Of a stretch of DNA of 64,000 nucleotides, positions 48,812 through 58,267 are shown piece by piece; the first letter of the stretch is position 1; each line of letters opens with the position of its first letter. Location: positions 310,001 through 374,000 of the forward strand of contig NZ_CABPSJ010000004.1 of assembly GCF_902459745.1 (NCBI RefSeq), in the 5' to 3' direction. The stretch is from Pandoraea communis (lineage in GTDB: Bacteria; Pseudomonadota; Gammaproteobacteria; Burkholderiales; Burkholderiaceae). The notes under the pieces were generated by a model, which saw nothing but the letters and a program-made list of their open reading frames with translations, did not search any database and was not told the DNA's origin. Made by a program: the position numbers and the translations under genes.

Positions 48812-49987
48812 ATGGTCTTTAGCCGCAGGGGATTCTGGCAACACGCGTTTGGCGCACTGGCATGTGCCGCCGCACTGGGAAGCATGGCGAGTACCGCAAC
48901 CGCTGCGCCGGTCGCGCTGAACATCGTCGACGTCGCAGGTAACCTCGCCCTTACGCAGAAGGGCTTCGAGGCGTTCCGCGACAAATACCCGGATCTGGTC
49001 TCGAAGATCACGTTTACCAACGCGCCTGCCCCGCAACTGCCGGGCAAGATCAAGGCCATGCAATCGGCCGGGCGCTCGGATATCGACATCGTGCTCACCG
49101 GGACCGACGCCCTTGCCGCCGGTATCCAGCAAAATCTCTGGCAACGTCTGCTGCCCGACTACAGCGCGAAGTTTCCGGGCGTGCTCGACAAGTACGCGCC
49201 CAATGTGCGCGCCATGCAGGAACTCTCCAAGGGTTACGGTCTGGCCGTGACGTTCATGCCGGCAGGCCCCCTCGTCGAATACAACCCGGCCAAGGTGAGC
49301 AACCCGCCGAAGACGCCCGCCGAACTGCTCGCGTGGTGCAAGGCGAATCCGGGCAAGTTGATTTATGCGCGTCCGGCCAACTCGGGGCCGGGCCGCACGT
49401 TCCTCATGGGCTTGCCGTATCTGCTGGGCGACAAAGACCCGCACGACCCGGTCAAGGGGTGGGACAAGACGTGGGCGTTCCTGAAGGAACTCGACGCGTG
49501 TATTCCGTACTACCCGGGCGGCACGTCGGCCGTGATGAAGGAACTGGGTGAGGGCAGTCGCGACATGACGCTCACCGTCACGGGCTGGGACATCAATCCG
49601 CGTGCCCTGGGCATCGTGCCGGCAACGTTCAAGGTGCAATCGTTCGACAAGTTCACGTGGGTCAACGATGCGCACTACATCGTCGTTCCCAAGGGCGTGC
49701 CGAAAGAGAAGATGGACGTCATCGTCAAGCTGATCAACTTCATGCTTGAGCCGGCACAGCAAGCGCTCACGTATGACGACGGCTATTTCTATCCGGGCCC
49801 TGCGGTGAAGGACGTGCCGCTGTCTGCCGCCCCGGCGAAGAGCCAGGAAGTGATCGCGAAGTACGGCCGTCCGGAATACGCGAAACTCATCGCCGACTTC
49901 CCGCATGCCGTGCCGCTCGACGCGACGGCGATGGTGGCGGCGTTCCAGAAATGGGATGCCGAGATCGGCTCGCTGAAATCGAAGTGA
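48812..49987 (+). CDS. ABC importer, periplasmic substrate-binding protein
   Basis: The 391-aa protein is a class of the PotD/iron-thiamine-type binding proteins. The N-terminus has a possible Tat signal (SRRGFW, with core FGALACAAALGSMASTATA). The two-lobed fold shows IVLTGTDALAAGI, YARPANSGPGRTFLMGLPYL and WVNDAHYIVVPKGVPKEKMD. Substrate is not stated by sequence. Its promoter carries the same operator as gudD and kdgD, and no other aldarate transporter is in the locus, so glucarate/galactarate is the inferred substrate. It is first in a four-gene operon. Confidence 0.88.
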   Translation: MVFSRRGFWQHAFGALACAAALGSMASTATAAPVALNIVDVAGNLALTQKGFEAFRDKYPDLVSKITFTNAPAPQLPGKIKAMQSAGRSDIDIVLTGTDALAAGIQQNLWQRLLPDYSAKFPGVLDKYAPNVRAMQELSKGYGLAVTFMPAGPLVEYNPAKVSNPPKTPAELLAWCKANPGKLIYARPANSGPGRTFLMGLPYLLGDKDPHDPVKGWDKTWAFLKELDACIPYYPGGTSAVMKELGEGSRDMTLTVTGWDINPRALGIVPATFKVQSFDKFTWVNDAHYIVVPKGVPKEKMDVIVKLINFMLEPAQQALTYDDGYFYPGPAVKDVPLSAAPAKSQEVIAKYGRPEYAKLIADFPHAVPLDATAMVAAFQKWDAEIGSLKSK

Positions 49988-50008
49988 CCGGAGTGATCGG
50001 AGTCGCGT

Positions 50009-51091
50009 ATGAAGCACAACTTTCAACACCTGCGCCTCGATAACGTCGCGCGCAGTTTCACCAACGCGGAGGGGCAGTCCGTGGCCGCCCTGAACGGCCT
50101 GGACCTGACCATCGAGCGAGGTGAATTCATCGCCCTGCTGGGCCCCTCGGGGTGCGGCAAATCGACGGCGCTCAACTGTATTGCCGGACTCACGCCGCTT
50201 ACCGGCGGCGCGATCTGGCTCGACGACGAGCGCATTGACGTGCTGCCGAGCGAGAAGCGCGGCTTCGGCATGGTCTTCCAGAACTATGCGTTGTTTCCGC
50301 ACATGAGCGTGCTCGATAACGTGGGCTTCGGCCTGCGTATGCGCGGCGTGTCGCGCGCCGAGATCGAAAAACGCGCCCGGGAAGCGTTGCAACTGGTGCA
50401 ACTCGTGGGGCATGAGCGCAAGCTGCCGGGCCAGCTCTCGGGCGGGCAGCAGCAGCGCGTGGCGATTGCTCGCGCCATCGTGATCGAACCGCCCGTCGTG
50501 CTGATGGACGAACCGCTCTCGAACCTCGACGCGAAGCTGCGCATCGAGATGCGCGCCGAGATCCGCCGCATTCACGGCAAGCTCGATCGCGCAACCATCT
50601 ACGTCACGCACGATCAGGACGAAGCGCTGTCCATGGCCGACCGCATCGTGGTGATGAAAGAGGGCGTGGTGCAGCAGATCGGCGCGCCGCGCGATGTGTA
50701 CTGTCGTCCGCGCAATTTGCACGTGGCGCGCTTCATGGGCTATCGCAATGTGCTCGATGTGTCGATCACGTCGGCGCAGGGCGATCATGCGCGTGTATCG
50801 TGCGGCGGCGCTTCGTTCGACGGCGTGCTCATGGAGTCGCCGGGCAGCGAGGGCCAGGTCAGCGTGGCGATTCGTCCCGACGATTTCGAGCGCGCACAGG
50901 CCGCCAACGACAACGCGTTCGAAGCGGTTGTGGAAACCGTCGAGTATGGTGGCCGCGATTCGCTGTTGCGCGTGGCGTCGCCGTTCGGGCCGCTTTATGC
51001 ACGCTTGCCCGGCGACTATGCCGTCGGCGAGCGTGTGCCGCTTCACGTGCCCGCCGACCGCACGCTCGTCTACGCGGGAGAGCGCGTATGA
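50009..51091 (+). CDS. ABC importer, ATP-binding protein
   Basis: The 360-aa ATPase has the Walker [18 protein letters not shown]-loop [12 protein letters not shown], signature [15 protein letters not shown], Walker [13 protein letters not shown] and switch His in [10 protein letters not shown]. The C-terminal TOBE region ([16 protein letters not shown] and [12 protein letters not shown]) is typical of the PotA/UgpC/MalK-like class. It ends in an ATGA overlap with the first permease gene. Confidence 0.95.
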   Translation: MKHNFQHLRLDNVARSFTNAEGQSVAALNGLDLTIERGEFIALLGPSGCGKSTALNCIAGLTPLTGGAIWLDDERIDVLPSEKRGFGMVFQNYALFPHMSVLDNVGFGLRMRGVSRAEIEKRAREALQLVQLVGHERKLPGQLSGGQQQRVAIARAIVIEPPVVLMDEPLSNLDAKLRIEMRAEIRRIHGKLDRATIYVTHDQDEALSMADRIVVMKEGVVQQIGAPRDVYCRPRNLHVARFMGYRNVLDVSITSAQGDHARVSCGGASFDGVLMESPGSEGQVSVAIRPDDFERAQAANDNAFEAVVETVEYGGRDSLLRVASPFGPLYARLPGDYAVGERVPLHVPADRTLVYAGERV

Positions 51092-51975
51092 GTGCGGCCA
51101 CGACTGCCTCGTCGCTGACCCCGGCGGCGCGCTTCGACAGCCGGGGCTGGCTGGTCGCTCCGGCGCTCGTGTGCCTGATCGGGATGTTCGTGTACCCGTT
51201 CGCCTACGGCTTGTTCCTGTCGTTCCAGCCGATGGAGGGCGGCGGTGTCTTCGCGAACTATCTCAAGTTCTTCACGGAGCCGACGCTGTGGCCGACGGTG
51301 CTCATCACGCTCAAGCTCGCGGTGCCCGCGACGTTGATCAACGTGGGCGCATCGGTGCCGGCCGCCTTCGCGTTGCGCAAGAGCACGCGCGCTTCGAAAT
51401 TCGTGACGATGCTGCTCGTCGTGCCGGTGACGCTCGGCACGGTGCTCATCGCCGACGGCATGCTGACGTACTACGGTCCGAACGGCTGGTTCCCGCAGGC
51501 GCTGCACGCACTGCATTTGTACAGCGACGAAGTGCGTCTGACGCACAACTACTGGGGGGTGTTGATCTCGCTGGTGATCTCGGGCTTTCCGTTCGCGTTC
51601 CTGCTGATTCTGTCGTACGTGACGGGCATCGACCCAACGCTCGCACGCGCGGCCGGCACGCTCGGCGCCGGGCCATGGCAGCAATTCCGGTTGATCTATC
51701 TGCCGCTGCTGGTGCCGGGACTGACGATGGCGGCATGCCTGTCGTTCGTGCAGGCATTCTCGGTGTTTCCGTCGGCCGTGCTGCTGGGTGTGCCGGCCGG
51801 TGCCACGCGAGTGGTATCGATTGCGGCATATGAAGCGGCGTTCGAGAGTTATGACTACTCGCTGGCGTCATGCGTTGCCATTGTGATGGGCTTCGTTCAG
51901 TTGCTGATCGTGGCGGGCATGCTCGGCGCACGCCGGGCGTTCTACAGTGGTCCCACCACGGGAGGTAAGGGATGA
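51088..51975 (+). CDS. ABC importer, permease 1
   Basis: The 295-aa inner-membrane protein of the PotB type has about six hydrophobic helices. The EAA-like loop is ARAAGTLGAGPWQQFRLIYL. The first helix is WLVAPALVCLIGMFVYPFAY. ATGA overlaps on both sides (with the ATPase and permease 2) show tight translational coupling. Confidence 0.93.
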   Translation: MSAATTASSLTPAARFDSRGWLVAPALVCLIGMFVYPFAYGLFLSFQPMEGGGVFANYLKFFTEPTLWPTVLITLKLAVPATLINVGASVPAAFALRKSTRASKFVTMLLVVPVTLGTVLIADGMLTYYGPNGWFPQALHALHLYSDEVRLTHNYWGVLISLVISGFPFAFLLILSYVTGIDPTLARAAGTLGAGPWQQFRLIYLPLLVPGLTMAACLSFVQAFSVFPSAVLLGVPAGATRVVSIAAYEAAFESYDYSLASCVAIVMGFVQLLIVAGMLGARRAFYSGPTTGGKG

Positions 51976-52928
51976 GCGGTACGGATAAGCATCTGGCCGG
52001 AACGCTGGCCGCGCAGAACGGAGATTTCATGACGACGCCTTCGCCCGTGAGTCCGGCCGCAGTGGCGAACCCGGCACGTCGCAAGATGCGTCGCGAAGGA
52101 CCGGGCTCGCGCCTTTGGCGCGCGCTGGTGTGGGGCGCAATGATCTTCTTCCTCGTGAACGTCGGGCTGATGATCGCCACCGTCACGATGAACTCGTTCG
52201 CTACGCGCTGGTTCGGCACCCCCTTGCCTGAAGGCTTCACGCTGCATTGGTACGCGCAGGCATGGCAGGACTTCCAGCTCGCGCAGGTGCTGTGGGTGAC
52301 CGTCGAAGTCGTGGGGGCTGTCGTGCTGCTGTCGATTGCGCTGGGTGTGCCTGCGGCGTATGCGTTGGCGCGGGTGCAGTTCCCCGGCAAGCGGCTCGCG
52401 ATGCTGGTCTTTCTGCTGCCGATGATGGTGCCGCCCGTGACGTACGGCATTCCGATGGCGACGGTGCTCTACAAGGTCGGGCTGGGGGGCACGCTCACGG
52501 GCGTGATTCTCGCAAACCTCGTGCCTTCGCTGCCGTTCGTGATTCTGGTGATGACCCCGTTCATCGAGCAGATCGACCCGAATCTCGAAGCCGCCGCACG
52601 CATCTTCGGCGCGAATACGCAGAAGTACTTCCGTCACGTGTTGCTGCCGTTGCTGGTGCCCGGCATTCTCGCTGCGGGACTGCTGACGCTGGTGCGTACC
52701 ATCGGCATGTTCGAACTGACGTTCTTCACGGCGGGGCCCGATACGCAGACGCTGGTCGTTGCCCTCTACTACGCGGTGTTCTCGACCGGTGTACGGGCGC
52801 CACAATCCATCGACGCGATGGCCATGATCTACATGGCCATCACCCTGCTGTGGGTGCTCATCGCGCTTCAGTTCGTGAGTCCGACGCAGTTGGTGAGCCG
52901 CGTCAAGGAAGCGCCGAAGGACGCGTAA
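51972..52928 (+). CDS. ABC importer, permease 2
   Basis: The 318-aa permease of the PotC type has a basic N-terminus of about 45 residues (ARRKMRREGPGSRLWRALV), followed by six helices and an EAA-like loop (EAAARIFGANTQKYFRHVLL). With permease 1 it forms the heterodimeric channel. It is the last gene of the ABC operon; 234 bases separate it from the next gene. Confidence 0.93.
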   Translation: MSGTDKHLAGTLAAQNGDFMTTPSPVSPAAVANPARRKMRREGPGSRLWRALVWGAMIFFLVNVGLMIATVTMNSFATRWFGTPLPEGFTLHWYAQAWQDFQLAQVLWVTVEVVGAVVLLSIALGVPAAYALARVQFPGKRLAMLVFLLPMMVPPVTYGIPMATVLYKVGLGGTLTGVILANLVPSLPFVILVMTPFIEQIDPNLEAAARIFGANTQKYFRHVLLPLLVPGILAAGLLTLVRTIGMFELTFFTAGPDTQTLVVALYYAVFSTGVRAPQSIDAMAMIYMAITLLWVLIALQFVSPTQLVSRVKEAPKDA

Positions 52929-53094
52929 GCCGTGCGGGTGCCGCGCGCCTTCGGAACCCCGAAGATTCGCGCGGCGCCTGCGGTATCCCCATCGCTGCCA
53001 ACGAGCCATTGAGGCGACGCGCGTCAGTATGCGTTGCGCCGGCTGCGTGGCCCGATTGTTGCGCCGCAACGAAAAAATATCGATCGAATTCGAT

Positions 53095-53120
53095 GGAATA
53101 AGGCGCGGGGTCCAGGCGTT
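53095..53120 (+). promoter_or_regulatory. Probable ECF-type promoter before the COG4315 gene
   Basis: GGAAT (53095-53099), a 17-base spacer and CGTT (53117-53120) resemble promoters read by ECF sigma factors (GGAA...CGTT/CGTC). It lies 43 bases before the COG4315 start and just upstream of an ECF sigma gene, so it is likely that factor's target. Confidence 0.5.
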
Positions 53121-53162
53121 CTGAGAGTGTCGTCACCGACATTTCACTCAGGAGCCAAAGTC

Positions 53163-53555
53163 ATGAACCAACGTCAATCGATGTCCGCCATGCTCACCGC
53201 CGTCGTGGCCGCCGCAGGTCTTTTCGCTGCTGCTGCCGCGCACGCCGAGACCCCGCTCAAGGCCATGGGCGGCATGCTGGTCGATGGTCAGAACCGTACC
53301 GTCTACACGTTCGACAAAGACATGGCCGGCAGCGGCAAGAGCACTTGCAACGGTCCTTGCGCCGAGGCCTGGCCGCCGGTAATGGCCGCGCCGGGGGCAA
53401 AGGCCGAAGGCGACTACGCCGTCATCACGCGCGACGACGGCAAGATGCAATGGGCGTACAAGGGCAAACCGGTCTACCTGTTCTCGAAAGATGCCGCGCC
53501 GGGCGATAAGAAGGGCGATGGCTTCAAGGATGTGTGGCACGTCGTCAAGCCCTGA
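53163..53555 (+). CDS. Secreted COG4315-type protein (repeat in predicted lipoproteins)
   Basis: The 130-aa protein has a signal peptide (LTAVVAAAGLFAAAAAHA/E), with no lipobox Cys, so it is periplasmic rather than a lipoprotein. It then has the COG4315 pattern: GGMLVDGQNRTVYTFDKDMA, the Cys pair STCNGPCAEAWPPV, and YKGKPVYLFSKDAAPGDKKG. Function is unknown. It is followed by the ECF sigma and anti-sigma genes and lies under a probable ECF promoter. Confidence 0.85.
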   Translation: MNQRQSMSAMLTAVVAAAGLFAAAAAHAETPLKAMGGMLVDGQNRTVYTFDKDMAGSGKSTCNGPCAEAWPPVMAAPGAKAEGDYAVITRDDGKMQWAYKGKPVYLFSKDAAPGDKKGDGFKDVWHVVKP

Positions 53556-53732
53556 GAGAGGACGCGGGCAGCATAAACGGGGAGCCCGAGGGTGTTGGTG
53601 TTTCGGCCGGCCATGCGCCAGAATGCAAAGTCGTGGCGGCTCAGTATAATTTCGCGGCAGACGCCGGCGGTATCCGCCGGCGATGCTTCGGACTGGCTTG
53701 CCGCCAAGCACCCTCCGCCAGGAAGTTCGCCG

Positions 53733-54296
53733 ATGACCGGTCAGGATTTGCCCAGTTTGCTCCCGGGCTTGCTGCCACGCCTCTGGGCGTTCGCTCTGCG
53801 CATTACGGGCGACCACCACGATGCCGAGGATCTCGTGCAACGCGCTTGCGTGCACGCGCTCGAGCGCGTGCCTCAATGGCAGCCGGGCACCTCGGCGTTG
53901 AGCTGGATGTACAGCATCGTGCATACCACGTGGATCAACGAGATCCGCGCGCGCCGCGTTCGTTCGCGCGGCAGTCTGGCGTGGGACGACGCCGATGTCG
54001 AAGCGATCCCCGATCTTCAGGCGTCGACGCCGGAGGATCTGGCGAGTTTTCACCAGGTGTTCGGTGCCGTCGACCGTCTGCCCGAAGCGCAGCGATTCGT
54101 CGTGCTGCTCGTGGCTGTGGAGGGGCTCAGCTATCAGGAGGCGGCGCTCGTGCTCGACGTTCCCATCGGCACGGTCATGAGCCGTCTGTCACGCGCACGC
54201 CGTACGATCGGCGACCAGTTCCGTCACCCGGCGAGACAACCCCGTGGCGCCGATGGTGCCGGCCCCGCCTCCGGCGCATGTGAGGAGGACGCGTGA
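53733..54296 (+). CDS. ECF RNA polymerase sigma factor
   Basis: The 187-aa sigma factor has region 2 (RITGDHHDAEDLVQRACVHA and LSWMYSIVHTTWINEIRARR) and region 4 (LLVAVEGLSYQEAALVLDVP and GTVMSRLSRARRTIGDQF). Its C-terminal tail is short and Gly/Ala-rich. ATG 53733 (MTGQDLPSLLPGLLPRLW) has GGAAG upstream. The stop overlaps the anti-sigma start, so the two are coupled. Confidence 0.92.
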   Translation: MTGQDLPSLLPGLLPRLWAFALRITGDHHDAEDLVQRACVHALERVPQWQPGTSALSWMYSIVHTTWINEIRARRVRSRGSLAWDDADVEAIPDLQASTPEDLASFHQVFGAVDRLPEAQRFVVLLVAVEGLSYQEAALVLDVPIGTVMSRLSRARRTIGDQFRHPARQPRGADGAGPASGACEEDA

Positions 54297-55279
54297 TGAA
54301 CGAAGACGATATCCGCCTGCTCGCGTACGTCGACGAAGCCCTTTCCGCTGCGCAGCGGGAGGAAGTGGAAGCGGCGATTACCGCGTCGCCCGAATTGATC
54401 GACGCGGTCGAGTCGCTGCGCGCGTCGCGTCTGCCATATCGCGAGACGTTCGCCGCACAAGTGATTCCGCCGGTACCGGACAGTCTTAGCGCGAATATCG
54501 AAGCCCTGCTGCGTGCACACGCGTTGCAGCAGATGGCGGTGGAGGGCAGGACTGCCGACGTTGTGGTCCCGCTTGAGTCCGCTGCCTCCATTCGTGTCGA
54601 TGATGCGCATAACCTGCCCGCCGCCAACGATGCTCCTGCCGGACGGCGCGTGCGCGCATGGTGGCTCGCTGCGGCGTTTGCTGCGGGTGTGGCGGCGACC
54701 GCCGTCACGCTGTCGTTGGTGCCAGGCGTGCTGAACAAGTCGGGGGCGGGCGGCGGTGGGCTGATGTCCGCCTCGATGCCGCCGCCGAAGTCGCCGCAAG
54801 GCACGACTTGGGTGCGCGCGGCCGCCGAGTATCAGCAACTGTATGCGCGCGACACGATCGCATCGGTTCGCGTGGACGAGAGCGACACCGAGCGCACCGT
54901 TAGCGATATTCGCCAAAACGACAAACTCGATATCAACGTTCCCGATCTGCGCTCGCAGGGGCTGACGTTCAAGCGCGTGCAACGTCTGCGCTGGCAGGAC
55001 CGGGCGCTCGTGCAGATGGTGTATCTGCCGCAGACGGGCGATCCGATTGCGTTGTGCGTATTGCGCGATCCGCGTCCGGATCAGGGGGTGTCGGAGCAAA
55101 AGATCGACCAGATGGGGGTGGTGACGTGGCGCAAGGGACAGATCGGTTACGCCCTCATCGGTGCGCCGGGTTCGGTAGATCTCAAGGCCGTGGCCAAGGC
55201 GCTGTCGGATGGGCCTGTCGCGCCGCTGTACGGCTTGTTGATGCTGCCGGAAATCAGGCAAGGGCATTCGGCTTCGTAG
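54296..55279 (+). CDS. Transmembrane anti-sigma factor
   Basis: The 327-aa protein has an N-terminal helical domain (DIRLLAYVDEALSAAQREEV) without the His-Cys zinc motif of classical ZAS domains, one membrane helix near residues 122-142 (WWLAAAFAAGVAATAVTLSL), and a periplasmic domain of about 180 residues containing KRVQRLRWQDRALVQMVYLP and KGQIGYALIGAPGSVDL. A GAGGAGG site precedes the ATG at 54296; a GTG at 54293 is possible. It is immediately downstream of its sigma factor. Confidence 0.88.
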   Translation: MNEDDIRLLAYVDEALSAAQREEVEAAITASPELIDAVESLRASRLPYRETFAAQVIPPVPDSLSANIEALLRAHALQQMAVEGRTADVVVPLESAASIRVDDAHNLPAANDAPAGRRVRAWWLAAAFAAGVAATAVTLSLVPGVLNKSGAGGGGLMSASMPPPKSPQGTTWVRAAAEYQQLYARDTIASVRVDESDTERTVSDIRQNDKLDINVPDLRSQGLTFKRVQRLRWQDRALVQMVYLPQTGDPIALCVLRDPRPDQGVSEQKIDQMGVVTWRKGQIGYALIGAPGSVDLKAVAKALSDGPVAPLYGLLMLPEIRQGHSAS

Positions 55280-55322
55280 TCGCTGCATAGCCGCTTCGTC
55301 ACCTCTCTGGCACGTCGCCCCG

Positions 55323-55360
55323 ATGACAAACGCCCTCGAATCCGAGGGCGTTTGTCATTT
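55323..55360. terminator. Strong bidirectional terminator
   Basis: A perfect 16-bp stem, ATGACAAACGCCCTCG (55323-55338) and CGAGGGCGTTTGTCAT (55343-55358), with a 4-base loop and TT following. It ends the anti-sigma gene and the convergent dehydrogenase gene. Confidence 0.93.
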
Positions 55361-55398
55361 CTACGCTTGCGTGCGCGGTGCCGGAGCGTGTGCAGACA

Positions 55399-56973
55399 TT
55401 ACGATTGCGACAAGGCGCCGTCGCGAAGTCGCCACAGACCGAGCGGATTGGCTTCTTGCAGCGCTTCGGGCAGCAGCGTATCGGGCAGATCCTGATAGCA
55501 CACGGGACGCAGGAACCGATCGATGGCGCTCGCGCCCACCGACGTGAACATCGCATTCGACGTGGCCGGGAACGGGCCGCCGTGCACCATCGCATGACAC
55601 ACCTCGACACCGGTCGGGAAGCCGTTTGCCAGGATGCGTCCGGCGCGGCGCTCCAGACTCGGCAGCAGACGGCGTGCCGTCGCGGTGTCGCCTGCGTCGA
55701 GTTGCAGTGTAGCCGTGAGTTGGCCTTCAAGACGCTCGGTGATCGCGATCATCTCGTCGATCGTATCGCAGGCAATAACGACCGACGCGGGGCCGAAGAC
55801 TTCGTCATGCAGCGCCGGTGTGGCGAGGAATTCGGCCGCCGTCGTGCGAAAAAGGGCGGCTTGCCCCTGACACCAGCTGCCCGCCTGACCGCGTGCGAGC
55901 ACCGACACGTTTGGCTCGTCGGCCAGTCGTGCCACGCCCTTGTCGTACGCCTGATGAATGCCCGGCGTCAGCATCGTGCCTGCGGCCTTCGCCGTGAGCG
56001 CTTCGGTGGCGCTACGGCAGAAGCGCTCGAGCGCGTCACCGGTGATGCCGAGTACCAGCCCGGGGTTCGTGCAGAACTGACCCACACCCATCGTCAGCGA
56101 ATCGACGAAGCCTTTGGCAATGGCGTCGCCGCGCGCGGCCAGTGCTTCGGGCAGCAGATAGACGGGATTGATGCTGCTCATTTCGGCATACACGGGGATC
56201 GGCACGGCGCGCGCCTGCGCGATACGTTGCAGTGCCAGGCCGCCGTTGCGCGAACCGGTGAAGCCTACGGCGGCGATTGCCGGGTGCGCGACGAGCGCCT
56301 CGCCTACCGCACGCTCGCCGACCAGCAGCGAGAACACCCCTTCGGGCAGGCCGAGCTTCTGCACGGCAGACCGAACGGCACGTGCCACGAGTTCGGACGT
56401 GCCCAAATGTGCCGAGTGTGCCTTGACGATCACCGGGCAGCCCGCAGCGAATGCCGACGCCGTGTCGCCACCCGCCACCGAAAACGCCAGCGGGAAGTTG
56501 CTCGCACCGAACACCGCTACGGGACCCAGACCGATCTTCGCCAGACGCAAATCGCTGCGCGGCAGCGGTTCGCGTGCGGGCTGGGCGGGGTCGATGGTGG
56601 CATCGAGGAAGTGGCCGTCACGTACCACCCGGGCAAACATCCGCAATTGACCGACTGTGCGTCCGCGTTCGCCTTGCAGGCGGGCGACAGGCAATCCGGT
56701 CTCGACGTGAGCGCGCTCGATGAGTGCGTCGCCCAGATCGAGAATCGCCTGTGCCACCGCTTCGAGAAACTCGGCGCGTTTGGCCAGCGGCAGGGTGCGA
56801 AACGGATCGAACGCGGCCCTCGCCAAGTCGCACGCACGCTCGACATCCTGCACGGTGCCTGCACCGAACGCCGGTGTCAGGCGCTCGCCGCGCGACGGAT
56901 CGAACGCCTCGAGCGTTCCCGCATTGCCGCGCACGTCGGTGCGGCCGATCAACATCTCGCCGGTGATCTGCAT
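55399..56973 (-). CDS. 2-oxoglutarate semialdehyde dehydrogenase (KGSADH)
   Basis: This enzyme oxidises 2,5-dioxopentanoate to 2-oxoglutarate. The 524-aa protein is an aldehyde dehydrogenase of the type-III KGSADH group: [20 protein letters not shown] and [20 protein letters not shown] for NAD(P)-binding, [15 protein letters not shown], the Glu in [20 protein letters not shown] and the nucleophilic Cys in [15 protein letters not shown]. The ATG at 56973 is 7 bases from AAGGAG; a first ATG at 56979 is too close to it. It is downstream of kdgD by 11 bases. Confidence 0.93.
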   Translation of the reverse strand: MQITGEMLIGRTDVRGNAGTLEAFDPSRGERLTPAFGAGTVQDVERACDLARAAFDPFRTLPLAKRAEFLEAVAQAILDLGDALIERAHVETGLPVARLQGERGRTVGQLRMFARVVRDGHFLDATIDPAQPAREPLPRSDLRLAKIGLGPVAVFGASNFPLAFSVAGGDTASAFAAGCPVIVKAHSAHLGTSELVARAVRSAVQKLGLPEGVFSLLVGERAVGEALVAHPAIAAVGFTGSRNGGLALQRIAQARAVPIPVYAEMSSINPVYLLPEALAARGDAIAKGFVDSLTMGVGQFCTNPGLVLGITGDALERFCRSATEALTAKAAGTMLTPGIHQAYDKGVARLADEPNVSVLARGQAGSWCQGQAALFRTTAAEFLATPALHDEVFGPASVVIACDTIDEMIAITERLEGQLTATLQLDAGDTATARRLLPSLERRAGRILANGFPTGVEVCHAMVHGGPFPATSNAMFTSVGASAIDRFLRPVCYQDLPDTLLPEALQEANPLGLWRLRDGALSQS

Positions 56974-56984
56974 GTGCATTCTCC

Positions 56985-57896
56985 TTAGCCTTCCACTTGC
57001 CGGATCAGGGCATTGAGCGCGCCGAGTTCATCCGGCAGCAGGTCGGTCAGCGGTGCGCGCACCGGGCCGGCGTCGTGCCCGACGAGCTTTGCGCCCGCCT
57101 TGACGATACTCACGGCGTAGCCCGCGCGGCGGTTGCGTATCTCCAGATACGGCAGGAAGAACGTATCGAGCAGACGGCCCATCGTCTCCTGGTCGTTCTC
57201 GCACACGGCGCGATAGAACCGCATTGCCGTCTTCGGAATGAAGTTGAAGACGGCCGACGAGTACACCGGCACGCCCAGTGCGCGGTAGGCCGCGGCATAA
57301 ACCTCGGCCGTCGGCAGGCCGCCCAGATAGGAGAAGCGCTCGCCCATGCGACGGCGAATCTGCACCATGCGCTCGATGTCGCCCACGCCGTCCTTGAAAC
57401 CGATCAGGTTCGGACACTTCTCGGCCAGACGCTCCAGCTCGTCCGCGCCCAGTTTCGAATTGGCGCGGTTGTAGACGATCACGCCGATCTTCACCGAACG
57501 GCAGACTTGTTCGACGTGTGCGGCAATGCCATCCAGGCTGGCTTCGGTCAGGTAGTGCGGCATAAGCAGCACGCCCTTGGCGCCAAGGCGCTCGGCCTCC
57601 TGCGCGTACTCGGCGGCCAGACGCGTCGGGCCGCCGGCGCCGGCCAGAATCGGCACTTTGCCTGCGCAGGTGTCCACCGCCGTCTTGATGACTGCGCTGT
57701 AGTCCTGGGGCGTGAGCGAGAAGAACTCGCCTGTGCCGCCTGCGGCGAAGAGCGCCGTTGCACCGAACGGTGCCAGCCACTCCAGACGGGCTGCGTAGCC
57801 ACGGGCGTTGAAGTCGCCATTGGCGTCGAAGTCGGTCACGGGAAAAGACAACAAGCCGTCGGAGACGATCTGCTTGAGTTCTTGAGGTGCAGTCAT
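56985..57896 (-). CDS. kdgD: 5-dehydro-4-deoxyglucarate dehydratase KdgD
   Basis: KdgD converts 5-dehydro-4-deoxyglucarate to 2,5-dioxopentanoate, releasing CO2 and water. The 303-aa (beta/alpha)8 protein belongs to the DHDPS/NAL family: [30 protein letters not shown] with the Tyr, and the Schiff-base Lys in [15 protein letters not shown]. The start [20 protein letters not shown] is standard for the enzyme. It is the first gene of the minus-strand kdgD-KGSADH operon under a GTCAT-type operator. Confidence 0.95.
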   Translation of the reverse strand: MTAPQELKQIVSDGLLSFPVTDFDANGDFNARGYAARLEWLAPFGATALFAAGGTGEFFSLTPQDYSAVIKTAVDTCAGKVPILAGAGGPTRLAAEYAQEAERLGAKGVLLMPHYLTEASLDGIAAHVEQVCRSVKIGVIVYNRANSKLGADELERLAEKCPNLIGFKDGVGDIERMVQIRRRMGERFSYLGGLPTAEVYAAAYRALGVPVYSSAVFNFIPKTAMRFYRAVCENDQETMGRLLDTFFLPYLEIRNRRAGYAVSIVKAGAKLVGHDAGPVRAPLTDLLPDELGALNALIRQVEG

Positions 57897-57976
57897 TTCA
57901 AGAGTTCCTGTCGGCCGCAGGGCCGGATTCGATGAGGGAAAAAGAGGCTCAACCAGCGCTTGGCGCTAAGTTATAT

Positions 57977-58008
57977 GTCATCGTATAACATGTGATCGGA
58001 CCGAACAA
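57977..58008 (-). promoter_or_regulatory. kdgD promoter with operator on the -10
   Basis: On the minus strand TTGTTC (complement of 58003-58008), a 17-base spacer and TACGAT (complement of 57980-57985) form a promoter. The near-palindrome GTCAT-CGT-ATAAC (57977-57989) covers the -10, with one mismatch from the GTCAT-N3-ATGAC form. Confidence 0.7.
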
Positions 58009-58114
58009 GAGGGTGGCTGTCCGAATGGCAGTGGGATAAACCCGCAAAAGGGACGAGAAGGGTTTCTCCCGATTCCGTCGAAGGCCCTTGTCTATGCCCA
58101 AAATGGGGGATCTA

Positions 58115-58127
58115 GATGTATGATGAC
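58115..58127 (+). promoter_or_regulatory. Partial operator before garD
   Basis: GATGT-ATG-ATGAC (58115-58127) keeps the right half ATGAC of the operator and contains TATGAT (58119-58124), a good -10, but the left half is degenerate. No good -35 is seen at 17 bases. Confidence 0.35.
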
Positions 58128-58267
58128 GCATAAGTGACGGGTGGTTGAGCCAGCGTCAACGACAGCGGCAGGTGATTCGGACAATGCGTTGAGGAGCGCG
58201 ACAAATCGCACGCGTGGGTCAAGTGCGGGTGTTGCGTCCCATCAGGACAGCAGGGGGAGTGAGTAAC

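Larger units (their letters stand above)
57897..58267. promoter_or_regulatory. Divergent control region of kdgD and garD
   Basis: The 371-base gap contains the kdgD promoter and a partial operator before garD, both given separately. No gene is seen in it. Confidence 0.65.

Noticed and set aside
48779-51046. Long minus-strand frame opposite the ABC importer genes.
   Set aside because: The plus strand encodes clear binding protein and ATPase motifs; the opposite frame has none.
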